This document shows, in pieces, positions 12,844 to 24,050 of a DNA stretch of 64,000 nucleotides (within the stretch, counting starts at the first letter, position 1; each line of letters begins with the position of its first letter). A program made the position numbers and the translations under genes. The stretch is from Himantopus leucocephalus (lineage: Eukaryota; Chordata; Aves; Charadriiformes; Recurvirostridae), in NCBI GenBank assembly GCA_003993805.1, contig RSEF01000001.1:91793245-91857244 (forward strand), read 5' to 3'. Under the pieces are notes generated by a model, which was given only the letters and a program-made list of their open reading frames with translations, made no database searches and had not been told where the DNA came from.

Positions 12844-13050
12844 TCACAGAATATCTCGAGTTGGAAGGGACCCATAAGGATCACTGAGTCCAACTCCCTG
12901 CTCCTCGCAGACCTAACTAAAACTAAACCATACAACTAAAAGTGTTGTTCAGATGCTCCTTGAACTCTTACAGGCTTGGTGCCATGACCACCTCCCTGGG
13001 GAGCCTGTTCCAGTGACTGACGACCCTCTCAGTAAAGAACCTTTTCCTAA
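12844..13050 (-). mobile_element. CR1 LINE 3' fragment
   Basis: The + strand starts TCACAGAATATCTCGAGTTGG and continues GAAGGGACCCATAAGGATCA, a reversed CR1 3' end. It runs into CCTGTTCCAGTGACTGACGA, AAGAACCTTTTCCTAA and stops exactly where the next CR1 3' end (TCACAGAATCATAG) begins at 13051. The missing 5' part is not found beyond the neighbouring copy. Either it was truncated at insertion or the second copy landed at its 5' end. Confidence 0.9.
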
Positions 13051-13830
13051 TCACAGAATCATAGAATTGTTGAGGTTGGAATGGACCTTTAAGATCATCT
13101 AGTCCAACCATTAACCTAACCTGACAAAACCACTTCTAAACCATATCCCCAAGTACCATGTCTACCCTTTTTTAAACACCTCCAGGGATGGCGAATCCAG
13201 CACCAGGATTACACTGTCCCAGGTGGAGAATCCAGCACTAGTTCTTGTTAAATTTCATATGGTTGGTGATTGCCCAGCTCTTGAGTCTATCCAGATCTCT
13301 CTGTAAGGCCTCTCTAACCTTGAGGGAGTCTACAGCTCCTTCTAGTTTAGTATCGTTGGCAAACTTACTTAATGTACATTCAATTCCTGCATCCAGATCA
13401 TTTATAAAAACATTAAAAATCACTGGCCCTAAAATTGAGCCCTGGGGAACCCCACTGGTGACTGGCTGCCAGCCTGATGTAACCCCATTTACTGTAAGAC
13501 TTTGAGCCCAACCTGTCAGCCAGTCGCTCACCCAATGTATTATGGACTTGTCTAGCTGTGTACTGGACATTTTATCCAGAAGGCTACTGTAAGAGACAGT
13601 ATCAAAAGCCTTGCTAAAATGAAAAAAAAAACCCCAACCAGTTTCCCTTGTCCAGCTGGCTTCGCTTGGTCAACTAGATGAGTGACTTTGTCATAAAAGG
13701 AAACTGAGTTGGTTAAGCAGGAGTTTTCCCTCCTGAACCCATGCTGGCTATGACCAATGACTGCATTGCCTCTCAATGCTTTAAGTAAATCAGATATACC
13801 TGCAAGTATAAGGCACATTTTCATCTAAAA
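13051..13830 (-). mobile_element. CR1 LINE with partial reverse transcriptase, internally deleted
   Basis: The 3' end lies at 13051 (TCACAGAATCATAGAATTG). After about 150 bases the sequence jumps to the RT domain, so the ORF2 C-terminus is missing. The minus-strand frame from 13570 to 13238 reads [35 protein letters not shown], then [10 protein letters not shown] and [17 protein letters not shown] motifs B and C and the post-palm region. The catalytic block at 13363-13352 is F-A-N-D instead of F-A-D-D. A second frame, 13824-13552, holds the upstream palm part (HGFRRENSCLTN). The 11-base word GAATCCAGCAC occurs at 13193-13203 and 13228-13238, at the deletion junction, which fits microhomology-mediated loss. 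Confidence 0.92.
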
Positions 13831-16800
13831 TTAAATTAATAAAAATTCCAAGTTATGACAACTTCTAAGATGTAAAAATTGCCAAGCTATTAAAATATTT
13901 TTAATTAGATAAACATATTCAAGTATTCCAGATATGCTGTTAAATAAAGTGTAGAGTAGAACTGGGGGACGTCACCTTTGACAACAGCAGTATTTTCTGA
14001 GAAGCTACTGTTTTCATTCCAGCCTAATCAACCAGCTCTGTTTCATCACCAACTCAGATGAAGTTGCAAGCTAACAGGAAAAAAAAAAAAAAGGTAAAAA
14101 CAGCTTGGTTTCTTCCTATCTAAAAAAACCTCTTGATACACAGATATAAGTTCCACTTTAACACAGTGACTAACAAATACAGTTCAACATATTATAGATA
14201 CTTTGCCTTACTGGTAATTTTAAATGCAAAGCATGTTTTTAAAAACATTTTTCTTTAAGCCTCCAGCACAATTAATGTAGCCTTATGTAACCATGTAACA
14301 AATTTTAATAGTTTTAATTCATTTCCGGATTTCAAGCCACATCCAATATTATATAATCCTAAATTAAATATACACCAGCAAATAAGTCATTTTTGAGTTT
14401 TTAACATAACACAAACCACATGGAAATTAAAATTCTCAATCAATGGACCATTCATTACATGATGAGAAGTAGTAAAACCCATTTTCCTATTTCCTGATCT
14501 TCCAACCAAAACTAACACAAAGGTAACACCAAATCTGCTTTTCCCCAGAGGATAACAACTAAATTAATAATGCAAAACTAGATTAAGCAGATCATTTCCA
14601 TTTTATTTAGATTATCAGAAACTTGGGAATTTAAAACTGCACTACAAAAAAAAAAAAGGATTTTCTTAAGGAGGCAGACTTTTCCACCTCCTTAATATAG
14701 CAGGATGAAAAAGTTTGGTTTTCACTGTTTTCTGAAAATGGACAATTCAACAGTGGACCTGTGGTTCTTCCATCCTTAAATTTTTCACAGAATTCAGAAA
14801 GTGTTGGAATTACCTTTAAAAAAAGAAAAAAGATAGGGAGCTTCAAGTAATCCAAATTAAAGTAATTTGAAAGATGTGATGCCACTACTCTCCAATTACT
14901 GAAAAGGTCTTTTGATGTTTAGGCAGGTCTGAGTTTCTATTGTTATGGGTCGGGAAAACATGGAAATAATCTTCCAAGCTTTCTTTAAGCAGCAGAGATG
15001 AGATAAAAAAAAACCGAGGTAGCTCATCTTTCCTTCTTTATAGGTCACTCTACTATAGGTCACTCTATTGCAATTGTCAAGCTTTTTACAGTTCTTTCAC
15101 TTGTTTTAACAAAGTTGGAAGAAAATTTATTTTAGAAGAATCCAGCACAGTTCCACAAGTGCCTTTAAGTTCACACATCTCCCTTAAATCACCTGAGGAC
15201 AAGTAAATTCCTATCTTTCACTGTAGCTATTGCTGACTAGTAGTTTTCTGGAAGGCTGGGATAACAGAGCACCGGTATGTCTGTTTATATCAACACCCCT
15301 CTGTTCTGGCAACCACTAGAGATAAATAGCTTAGGTTTATTTTTAAAAAGAAGCTTAGAATTCTCAGAATTAGAAATACAAGAAATAAGACTAGAGGTAT
15401 GATGTGAAGCAAAAAAAAAAAAAATATACACCTATCACAATTTAAACTAGAAAGGTCACCTGAAATATTAAGTGTTTGAGCTCTTATCAAAAATGTCTAG
15501 AATGATTGGGACTTGGTTTGCCAGTGTCATGCTGACCTGGAAAGGGCTGCTAGTAAATAACGTCAGCTACTTATCTATCACTCCTCCCCGCTGCACTTTT
15601 TTCCATTTCTCTTTCAATGTTGACGGTGACTGAGAGACAGTTGAAGGGGCAACTACTTGTGATGCATTGTAGACTATATTTGTACTCACGGTCCTTATGT
15701 AAGGGGGTTGGGCAGGGAGTCACAGAGTAGTAGCACAAAATGCCTGTACACCAAGCAAGCATCCATCCTTCCCTCCACTTCCCCCTCTCCTCTCCAGCTC
15801 CATTGCTTCTGCCTGGGACAACACCAAACCCAGCCTTACACAAGGGCCACACAGCTGTAGGCTACTAATAGGTAACCAATGTGGATTACGACCTATGGAG
15901 ACACAGCACTGCACAAGGAAGGACTCCTGAGTGACAAGTGCTACTTCTCAATTTGATGAAGGCTTGACGTATGGCTTGAAATAAGCCACCTCTCAGCATC
16001 ATTTCTTTGCCCTGTCTACTGACTATCCAAGTTCTTTGGTTCAAGGTTACCTCTTCAAGCTGTTCTTCACAGCAGATGTAACTTGGTGGGGGATTTTTTT
16101 GGTTAGGGGTTGGTTTTCTTCCTAAGTGTTCTTCATAGTTTACTAATATTTTTCATCTGGACTGTCAGATAAAGCCAAGTACTTTGCTGGTAAACCCGGC
16201 CTCTGCAAGGGTGAGGACAACAGAACTGACCAGTTTTGTGCCAATAGCCTGTCAATGGTTCCCCAGGTTCTTCTTTCCCTTGTAGGCCTCACAAACCCCA
16301 TGCCTAAGTGGACAGACAAGCTCTCCTACAGTCCAGAAGACAGTCTGGATTCCTGTAGCACAAACATGCCCTCAGAGATGGTCCGATAGACACCCATACA
16401 AGAAGCTGGTTTCCAGAAAGGGCACAGTCAAGCAGACAGTCTTGGGCTCAACTTCAAGGTGTACGGTACTCACACCAAGTGCTAACCATCACATATAACA
16501 GTATGGTACTATGCGTATACACAACACCTAGTAATTTCATACTTCTGAGCATCACTGTACCAACAATAATGATTCCCCTTCCCCCCAATCATTTATAAAT
16601 AATTATAGCAGATTTAGCAGTCAGTCAGTTCAGATCAGACTACTGCCCATACTCTTAGATAGTCAATATGAAAAGTTAATGGCAACAGAGATCTCACCAA
16701 ATTTCAACATTTGTATGGACTGTTTCATCATGTAAGGATGCTTTAAAAAAAGCAGGTTAAAACAATACAATTTCTCCACAGAGAGCAACTTCCAATTCCA

Positions 16801-16857
16801 GTGTTATGATCTATAACTTGACAGCATTTCATCTTCTTGTGTGGGGTTTTTCTTTTC
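13831..16857. other. AT-rich non-coding stretch
   Basis: No gene recognised. It holds pure A runs at 14079-14092, 14646-14657 and 15411-15424, and a two-copy 15-bp tandem repeat (ATAGGTCACTCTAYT) at 15040-15069. Confidence 0.55.
15040..15069 (+). repeat. Two-copy 15-bp tandem repeat
   Basis: ATAGGTCACTCTACT is followed directly by ATAGGTCACTCTATT, with one mismatch. It contains AGGTCA half-site words, but two copies 15 bases apart are not a standard receptor element spacing, so no regulatory role is claimed. Confidence 0.85.
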
Positions 16858-16889
16858 TTTTTTTTTTAATACAGTAGCATACTTTTATT
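16858..16889 (-). terminator. Candidate minus-strand poly(A) signal and A tail or A-rich cleavage site
   Basis: TTTATT at 16884-16889 is AATAAA on the minus strand. Sixteen bases further along that strand comes a run of ten A (T at 16858-16867), the normal spacing from hexamer to cleavage site. The DNA on the upstream side of that strand (16890-17400) is AT-rich and 3'-UTR-like, without an open frame. It could be the 3' end of a minus-strand gene, a processed retrocopy, or chance. Confidence 0.3.
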
Positions 16890-19800
16890 TTAAACAATAG
16901 ACTTAAGTAACATTCAGTCATTCATTTTCTTACATGGTGCTGCATCGTCAGCACCCTATAATTATTTTAGTGTATGAACGTGGTAGTTCAGAATAAAAGT
17001 CTTAAATTTATGCAATGTTACAGCACCTTTGGCATAAATCATATGCTTCTAGATATTCTGCACGATAATTCAGCCTGTACAAAACCTGCCAGCTCTTGAA
17101 AATGCCTTGTATTATAGACTTCCCAGCAGATTTGTTGCATTTATAATATTCCTATCAGCCAGTACTATGCAATTAAATTCAATACAAATTAATCACAATA
17201 AAAAAAAAATCCAATTAAGTCCAAACTGCCAGCCAACCAGAGCAAAAAGATCTTACCTTAGAACAGCTAGCACTTGTAGTTCTTACTATTGTGTCGTATT
17301 TCTTGCGTATACTCGCCCACCTGTCATAGTCTCACTTCCTAAAAGTATACATTTACAACACATTCCTCTTTACATATAGGCATCTAACCCTCAAGGTTGA
17401 ATATTAAGACTAAAAACCTAAAAATCCTGGAATTCCCAAGGTGGTGTTTGTAAGAAGACCATGACTTTCCATGCTTAGGACTTCCATTGGCTACAGGTAT
17501 CCCACCTTTTCAATGAAGAAAGCTCACCTCTCAACAGCTGAGGCATTTGATAAGGCTTTCATCCAACTCAGGCACTCAACTATGGAGAAGCAAAAGAATC
17601 CTTACGTGCTCAGAGTACAGATAATGCACAGCTTTGTACACTCATGCTCCAGCTACACTCCTGAGACAAGCCAGCATGCTGCTACACCACAGCTAAAAGC
17701 GGGCACATCAACAGAACTCTCTCAAACCAAGCCATAACCCATTTTGTTCTTGCCCCAGCCCAGTGCTGCAGAAGGTCCTGACTAGCTTGCTGCCTGACTC
17801 ACACAGCTATCCTTAAGAGCACCAAAAAGTCACAAAAAGACATCAGAGATTCGAGGTAATATCCATGATGAATGTGAACTACCTAGCACTTCTCAGATGT
17901 TCTATCAAGTTTTTGAAACCGGATAACAAATAGATGATTTGGGGGTTTTGAGAGAAATTAACCAGTAAAAATGTCAAACAGGAACTCTTCAGATAAACAT
18001 AGAAACCTCATATCCCAAGCATAATGAGGATCGGTAGTGGTCCAAACTAAGAATACTAAGTTTTGAAATTTGTTTGTTTAATGTTCTGAAATTCATATTT
18101 AAGGTCAATTTGTAAAACTGTCAATTATCCACAATCTTGTTAAAAAATATTTTAATATAAAAAAAATGGAAATATATTCAGGTCTGTATTTTTTAAGTGC
18201 AAAAGTTTAAAAATGTTGGCCTAAACATCACTCTATCGACAGAGTTCATTATCTCATCTATTTTGAATCAAAAGAAACTATGAGGAGTAACTTTGGGAAT
18301 GAGACAAAAAAAGTAGAAGTGAGACTGAATATATTTGTCCAATTGTCTTGAAGGGAAGAAAGTTTTAAAATCAATCTTAAGATTACAACTAACTTATATA
18401 CTCAGTAACAGGTTTGCATTTTTTCTAGTTAAACTGGACTTTTATTCTTTTTTCTTGATACACTAAATGTAACAGATTTTTTCACACTGGCTTTCGTGGA
18501 TGAAAACTTTAGAATTGGAAAAAAAAAGATTTTGGGTGAGATTCAAGCACTAAACCTTAAGAGAACCAATGACTTGCAGGAAACAAAGAAAGAAACTAGT
18601 GCAGCAATAATCTTATTTTAAGATTAAAACCTGGAAATAAAAATTTCCCTAAACACATGCAAGGATAAAGTGACACTAGGTACCTTTAAAACAAGATAGG
18701 AAAGGCATATTTCAACATATGCTCCTTTAGCCAAATGGCACTGATCCATCATCATACCCTCACTTGGTTATTCTTAGAGGTATACTAACACTCAAAATAA
18801 AGAAGGCACTAAAGTTCCTGAGGGTGACAGGAAACCCAGCAGAGTAAGAAATTATAGACAGAGTTATTTACAGCTATTTTCCTGTGAGAAAAGAATGCTA
18901 AGAATGTAGCTTGAACATTTACAAATCCACTAGAATATTGGTCTGCCTGGTATAGTCAGCAAGTTTGGAGGGGGATTCAGTGGGGCTGGAAATTCAAACT
19001 TTAGCTTGAAATCAGAAAAATCCTACTTTAGAAATTTGAACCACCAGCTAGAAACATGTAATATAATACAAAACTCTCCTAAAAAGGTACCCAGCTAAAG
19101 GGATCTTATACTGTGTATGTGAAGTCTATGACTATTTAGCTAAAAAAAAAAAAAAAAGCGCCATTCATAAGTGAGTGACATGGACAAAATCTGCATTTCC
19201 TTCCTTTTCTTTCCTTGGGAATGGTGCTGCAGAGCACATGTGCAATTCCTCCATTAGGATGTTGACAGAGCAGATGAAATAAATTTCCAATTGAAATAGT
19301 CTAGTCTATTCGGTTCTGTTCTAAACATACACTCATGGAAAATAAATTAGAACAACTGAATTTTAAAAGAAGATTATTCAAAATGTTTATTCAGATTGTT
19401 TATGAAACAATGTCAGCGGTTTAAATGAACTGGTTACTAGTTACTAATGTTTTACTGTCAAGTAGGAAGGCACATGCAGCGCGGTTCTACAGGAGATCCA
19501 GTCAATATCCTGCAAATAGCCAAGAATTTAATTGTTAGCTTTAGAAATGAGAAGTTCAGTACAATGCAGGAAGCCCAGAACTAACTACTTCCCTGTTGCT
19601 TTAGCACAGCAGACACACGCAAGACCTATTTCATACTGTTCTCCCAAGACACCTCCGCACCCCTCAGGAATATCACTATGTAGTGCTGATTTTCCAGAGT
19701 ACCAGTGGTTCTTCAAAGAACACTGACAAATACACCACACTATACAGAAGCTGCTATGTGGTTCAGCCAAGGAGCCACTCACCTATAAGTCAGTTTATGC

Positions 19801-20498
19801 TTCTTGGAGCAAAAAAAAAGATAGCTTATTTATTAAGCAAGCAAATAAATAATGAAAATGAAGGAACAGATTTGGGGATTATTAGGGAATATTTATTTGG
19901 CAGGAGAAAGCAGACAGGACTTGATGAGACTTGTAAGAGGTAAGTCCATAAAAAACATTGTTAACAGAACAAACCAGTTAAGTCCACATCCCCAAAGCAA
20001 GCTGCCAATCAGTTTTCAACACCTGTTTTCAGACCAGCACTCACAGACTTTAAATGCATTGTTAAAGTCATCTCTCCACAACCTGTAGCTCAAGAAGCAC
20101 ACGGTAGAAATGCACTTTCAGGATTGCTGACTGTGCACATTAGCCATACCACATGCAATTTTCAACCGACAGCGTTCAACACGCAGTGGAGGAGGGCTGA
20201 GCATTCTGTCCTGAATGGAGCATATCAAAATCACACAGTCAGCAAGTCACAGACTGCTGAAGAAAGCAGGTCCCTCCTCACTAGTGAAAGTAAGAAACAG
20301 AAAGATCCATCCAAGATAGTCACAAAGTCATATTTATTCACCAAAAAACCATTTCCCTTAACTTAAAACGTGCTAAGCATTACTCATGTACTGGGAGACA
20401 ACACCTGCAGCCCTCAGGGCTTCCTAGAATCTCATAAGCATTTCCATCTAGGATCTCTTTGACTTACAGGATCAAAGGTCAGTACAAGAAAGTACAAG
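16890..20498. other. AT-rich non-coding stretch
   Basis: No gene, RNA or named element recognised. A 16-base A run lies at 19142-19157. The first few hundred bases could be 3'-UTR of a minus-strand transcript if the poly(A) signal at 16.88 kb is real. Confidence 0.5.
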
Positions 20499-20808
20499 AG
20501 TGATATGGACATAATAAAGCGGCTCCAGTGAAGGGCCACAAAGATGATTAAGGGACTGGAATATCTTCCATATGAGGAGATGCTGAGTGATTCTTATTAA
20601 ATGTAAGAAAATACTTTTTTTATTCTAAGGGTGATCAAACATTGGCACAGATTGCCCAGAAAGCTTGTGGAATGTCCATCCTTGGAGATATTAAAAACCT
20701 AACTGGACACAGACCTGGGCAACCTGCTCTAGCTGACTCTGCTTTAAGCAAGGGGGTTGCACTAAGGGATCTCCAGAGATCCTTTCCAACCTCACTGATT
20801 CTGTGATG
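20499..20808 (+). mobile_element. CR1 LINE, 3' part with internal deletion
   Basis: The plus-strand copy begins in late ORF2 (CGGCTCCAGTGAAGGGCCAC, AAAGATGATTAAGGG; the R-R-A-T-K block of CR1), skips about 200 bases near 20590, and resumes with the FFT-x-RV / HW region in degraded form (GTGATCAAACATTGGCACAG). It then runs to the 3' end AGAGATCCTTTCCAACCTCA and CTGATTCTGTGATGA. No frame is open. An old, doubly truncated copy. Confidence 0.88.
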
Positions 20809-23260
20809 ACCCCCAGAACTAATACCAATGTCCAACATTGCACTCTGGCAAACTTCAGCTTTGCATCTCCTGCTCTCAGGACAGCATCCCAAGCCCATGC
20901 ATTATACAGAGAAGTAACACTGCAAAAGGAGCTGCGTCCTCTATCTCTTTGCATAGGATTTAATGAAACAAACATGTCAGAAGAGAGAAAAACATCTGGA
21001 ATTGTCAAAGTGTTGTGCAAACACACTTACCACTTTTCAAGAAGGAAGAATATAAGATGACAAATCCAGTCAGAAGTATTTTCCTTTAAACTGTCTTAGA
21101 TTGCACAAAGTAAGATTGTATTTGCACAACAGAATTCACAATATGCACCCAGTGTAGAAATAAGCCAATATACAATGGCATGTAACACTTAACACAGATG
21201 CTTTCAATGCTCAGGTCTGCAAAGAGTGTAGAAGTTCTGCATCAGTGATCACAGATGTCCCATGACTTCATTTTATACATCCAAGGTCACACAGTTTCTT
21301 TTGGCGCACAGATACACAAATGTAGGCTACACATGCAGGTATACACCAATGTATACACATACTCCTACCAATTATGACTGAAAGGCATATTCTGTCCCCC
21401 TGAATGAGGTTCTCCTCCCCAGTGGTTCAGTAAGTTAAATCTACAGGCATTGTCCTAGGACTTTTGATTTATGTTGCAGATACTCTCTCTACCCAGGTAT
21501 TATACACATTAAAAAAATCTAAACACCATGTCTGAGGAAATAAATATGATTTGGGTTAAAGAGAACCAGAGGGAACTAGTCATGCGTATCACAAATGTGG
21601 CAAAGCAGGAGTATAATTAACGTTTATTTTAGGCTGTTGAACAGCACCTGCAGTTCCTACTGCACATGTGAAAAACCTAATGGCTTGCTCAAGGTCTCTT
21701 CTACCCACAAATGATTCAGTAAGAACTGTGTAGGTATGAAGGACGAGACAGCAAGGTACAAATAAGTTAGAACTCCAAGATGATCCCTGGGTCCAACTTA
21801 AGATGCGCTGCCAGGCTTGGAGAAGGAGTCCAGCAGAAACTCTGTAATCACAAGAGACTGTAAGGAAAGAGCAAGGGCATTGCCAGAGTTTTGCTGGGAA
21901 GCCAAGATAAGTGCAAAATGGGTATGAGGCAGAAAAGAAGACAGTGGGCAGAAATAACTTCATAAAAGCACGTGATTCAAAACACACACATTTACAGAAA
22001 CCTAAAAATCAGCTGGAAAAAAAAAAACCTCAGATAGATAGATAAAGAATATTAGAATTGACAGTGTTTCACACCTGCAAATTATTTTTTAGGATAAGCT
22101 ATCTAATATATGATAAAAACTGTGACAATCAATGAGTGACGTGGCACTAAAACTGCCAAAAGGAATAAATATACTGGCATCCAGTGTTAAATCAGATACC
22201 GATAAGGCTAACTACAGTGCAAAGGCATTTAAAAAGCAGAACATGGGAACAAAAAGGCTTAACCATTTTCTGCCAGCAAGTCTGCAAATCTTGCCCTTCG
22301 ATATTTCTGCATCTTGTGTGTGCCTCTTACCAAGGAATTCAGCCTTGCAGCAGTCAAAGGTGTAGGTACTGCTTTGGCTGCAGATCACCTAACAGTAATA
22401 CATATGCAAAGCACACAAACGATACTGCCCTTCACACAGAAGGGGCTGGAGCACTAATGGGAAATGTGGTATTTGGAGACAATGATGAAATTCTAACAGC
22501 TGTGGCAGATTGGAGGGCGGAGAGAAAATAAAAGAGAGAGAAAAGGGACAGGGAGGGGGGATACTGGAGGATTGGAGCCAAACTAACAGCTGGATCAAAA
22601 CAGCTTAAGACAAGAGGTATCTTTGGAGTTCCCACACCCTTTTCATCCCTCTTATATTTATCAGTTACAGGGGAAAAAAGTAGTAGCACATAAATAAATT
22701 ACCTAGAATTGTACTCATCAACCCTGTCAGGTCATCATTCATCACATCATGAATTTTCTTTATGTAAGCAGGTAAACACACTCATGATGAGCACTACAGA
22801 AAACCCCTTAACAGAAAAATAAATGCAAAGATGACCAGAAAGCCAAGCATCAATCACTGTCACGTCCTACACAAAGAGGTTTTGCAGCTACCCAATAGTT
22901 AAGAATTCTTGAATAACAGTCATACAAGAAGAGACATGAGGGGGGGAAAAAATCTGCTCTGTGTGGGAATGACTGGTACCCAAAGGCTGGTGCCTACTTA
23001 TTCAACTTCGTGTAAATGGTGATGGTTCGGTTATGTCATAACCAAACACACACAGAGGGAGCACAGAGAGGCAATGGCAGGTGGGGTAATCCCAGGAACA
23101 CCTTGTGCAGCCATTCCCAGGGCCATCAAGAGAATGATCAACCCCTCAAAGGCTTTTGTGTACACATACACACACATATGAGTACAAAGGCATGGAGACT
23201 CCCAAAAACTCAGTCAGGAAAACACAGCCCAGCCCCCCACTATGGCTGTTACAGGACAGC
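20809..23260. other. Non-coding stretch
   Basis: No gene supported. The 132-codon minus frame at 21589-21987 has no recognisable domain. A weak MIR-like hint (GGCTTGCTCAAGGTCTC) sits near 21680 but is too short to call. A GATA-type repeat is at 22032-22045. Confidence 0.5.
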
Positions 23261-23536
23261 CATCAGCCCCATTGCCCAGGTATGATGCCCACCAGATGAG
23301 TCAACTGGAGAGGGTCTCAGGGTCACCTTACAGTCTAAGGGAGATTACTGCCCAGGAGTATGGAACACATTATGGGATGCAGAGGAAGACCATTTGGGGA
23401 TTGGACAAGAATTATTACAGGATGTTTAGGGTGCAAAACAAAGGCAGGGGAAGGGAGGGATCAAGATGATTTGGGGGCAACAAGCATGGAAAATAGACAA
23501 GGATAAAATGGGCCAGTCGTGTAAATAGATTTGCTG

Positions 23537-24050
23537 TTCAGAGTGGGACTACAGGTCACAGAACGCATGTGTCTGTGGTGCCAGCAACTGCAGCGAGTGT
23601 GTAATTGCTAGTAACTATCAAGCCACACTAGCCAGCAACTACTTGCTGGCTAAGCAAGTAGTTAAGCTAAGTGTCTTGGCAGACAGGTGTGTGTGTGTCT
23701 CTGGGAGTAAGGCAACTGATGGAATTGGCTTCTGGAGAGATCAGGATGCTCCGGGCATCCACCTTTTGGAGACACTCAGGTCTGAAAGTCAACTAGAAGA
23801 CCTGCTACTGGATGGACTCGATGTCCAAGGCTAACTACTGGGGGCTCCACAATGCAGGGCACGCAGGAATAGGGGGCTGTCTGTGTGTGTCTCCGAGCAA
23901 GAGGGTCTATACCAAAAACAGGAGTGGGGCTACGGCCTTGGGGACTCATATGTCTAGGTGCCAGCAACTGGGGAGACTGGGATCCAGAGCCCAGCTACTG
24001 AGTAGACAGTGTCTAAACCCAGGTACTGGAGGGATCCACACTGCATGTTT
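23537..24050 (+). repeat. Degenerate tandem array, about 190-bp period, ~2.7 copies
   Basis: Landmarks recur at constant spacing. CCAGCAACTG is at 23581 and 23961 (380 = 2 x 190). GCTACTG is at 23803 and 23993 (190). CTCCACAATGCAGG at 23845 pairs with ATCCACACTGCATG at 24034 (189). GTGTGTGTCTCT near 23690 pairs with GTGTGTGTCTCC near 23882. GTGGGACTACAGG at 23543 pairs with GTGGGGCTACGG at 23924. Units are well diverged from one another, so the array is old or under weak constraint. Confidence 0.75.
23629..23663. other. Two overlapping, mutually exclusive perfect hairpins
   Basis: Hairpin 1: TAGCCAGCAA (23629-23638), loop CTAC, TTGCTGGCTA (23643-23652). Hairpin 2: AACTACTTGCT (23637-23647), loop GGCTA, AGCAAGTAGTT (23653-23663). 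Both stems are perfect. They share 23643-23647, so only one can form at a time. This may be a template-switch scar. Confidence 0.85.

Noticed and set aside
15040..15069. Direct AGGTCA half-sites as a nuclear receptor element
   Set aside because: Spacing is set by a simple 15-bp tandem duplication and does not match standard DR1-DR5 spacing.
21650..21720. Possible fourth MIR-like relic (GGCTTGCTCAAGGTCTC)
   Set aside because: Only one of the expected blocks is visible. The neighbouring blocks do not follow.
21589..21987. 132-codon minus-strand frame
   Set aside because: No recognisable domain. The composition is that of random AT-poor frame sequence, and the length is expected by chance in 64 kb.
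23600..24050. CRISPR-like array
   Set aside because: The units are ~190 bp and diverged, with no short identical repeats and spacers, and the DNA is clearly avian.
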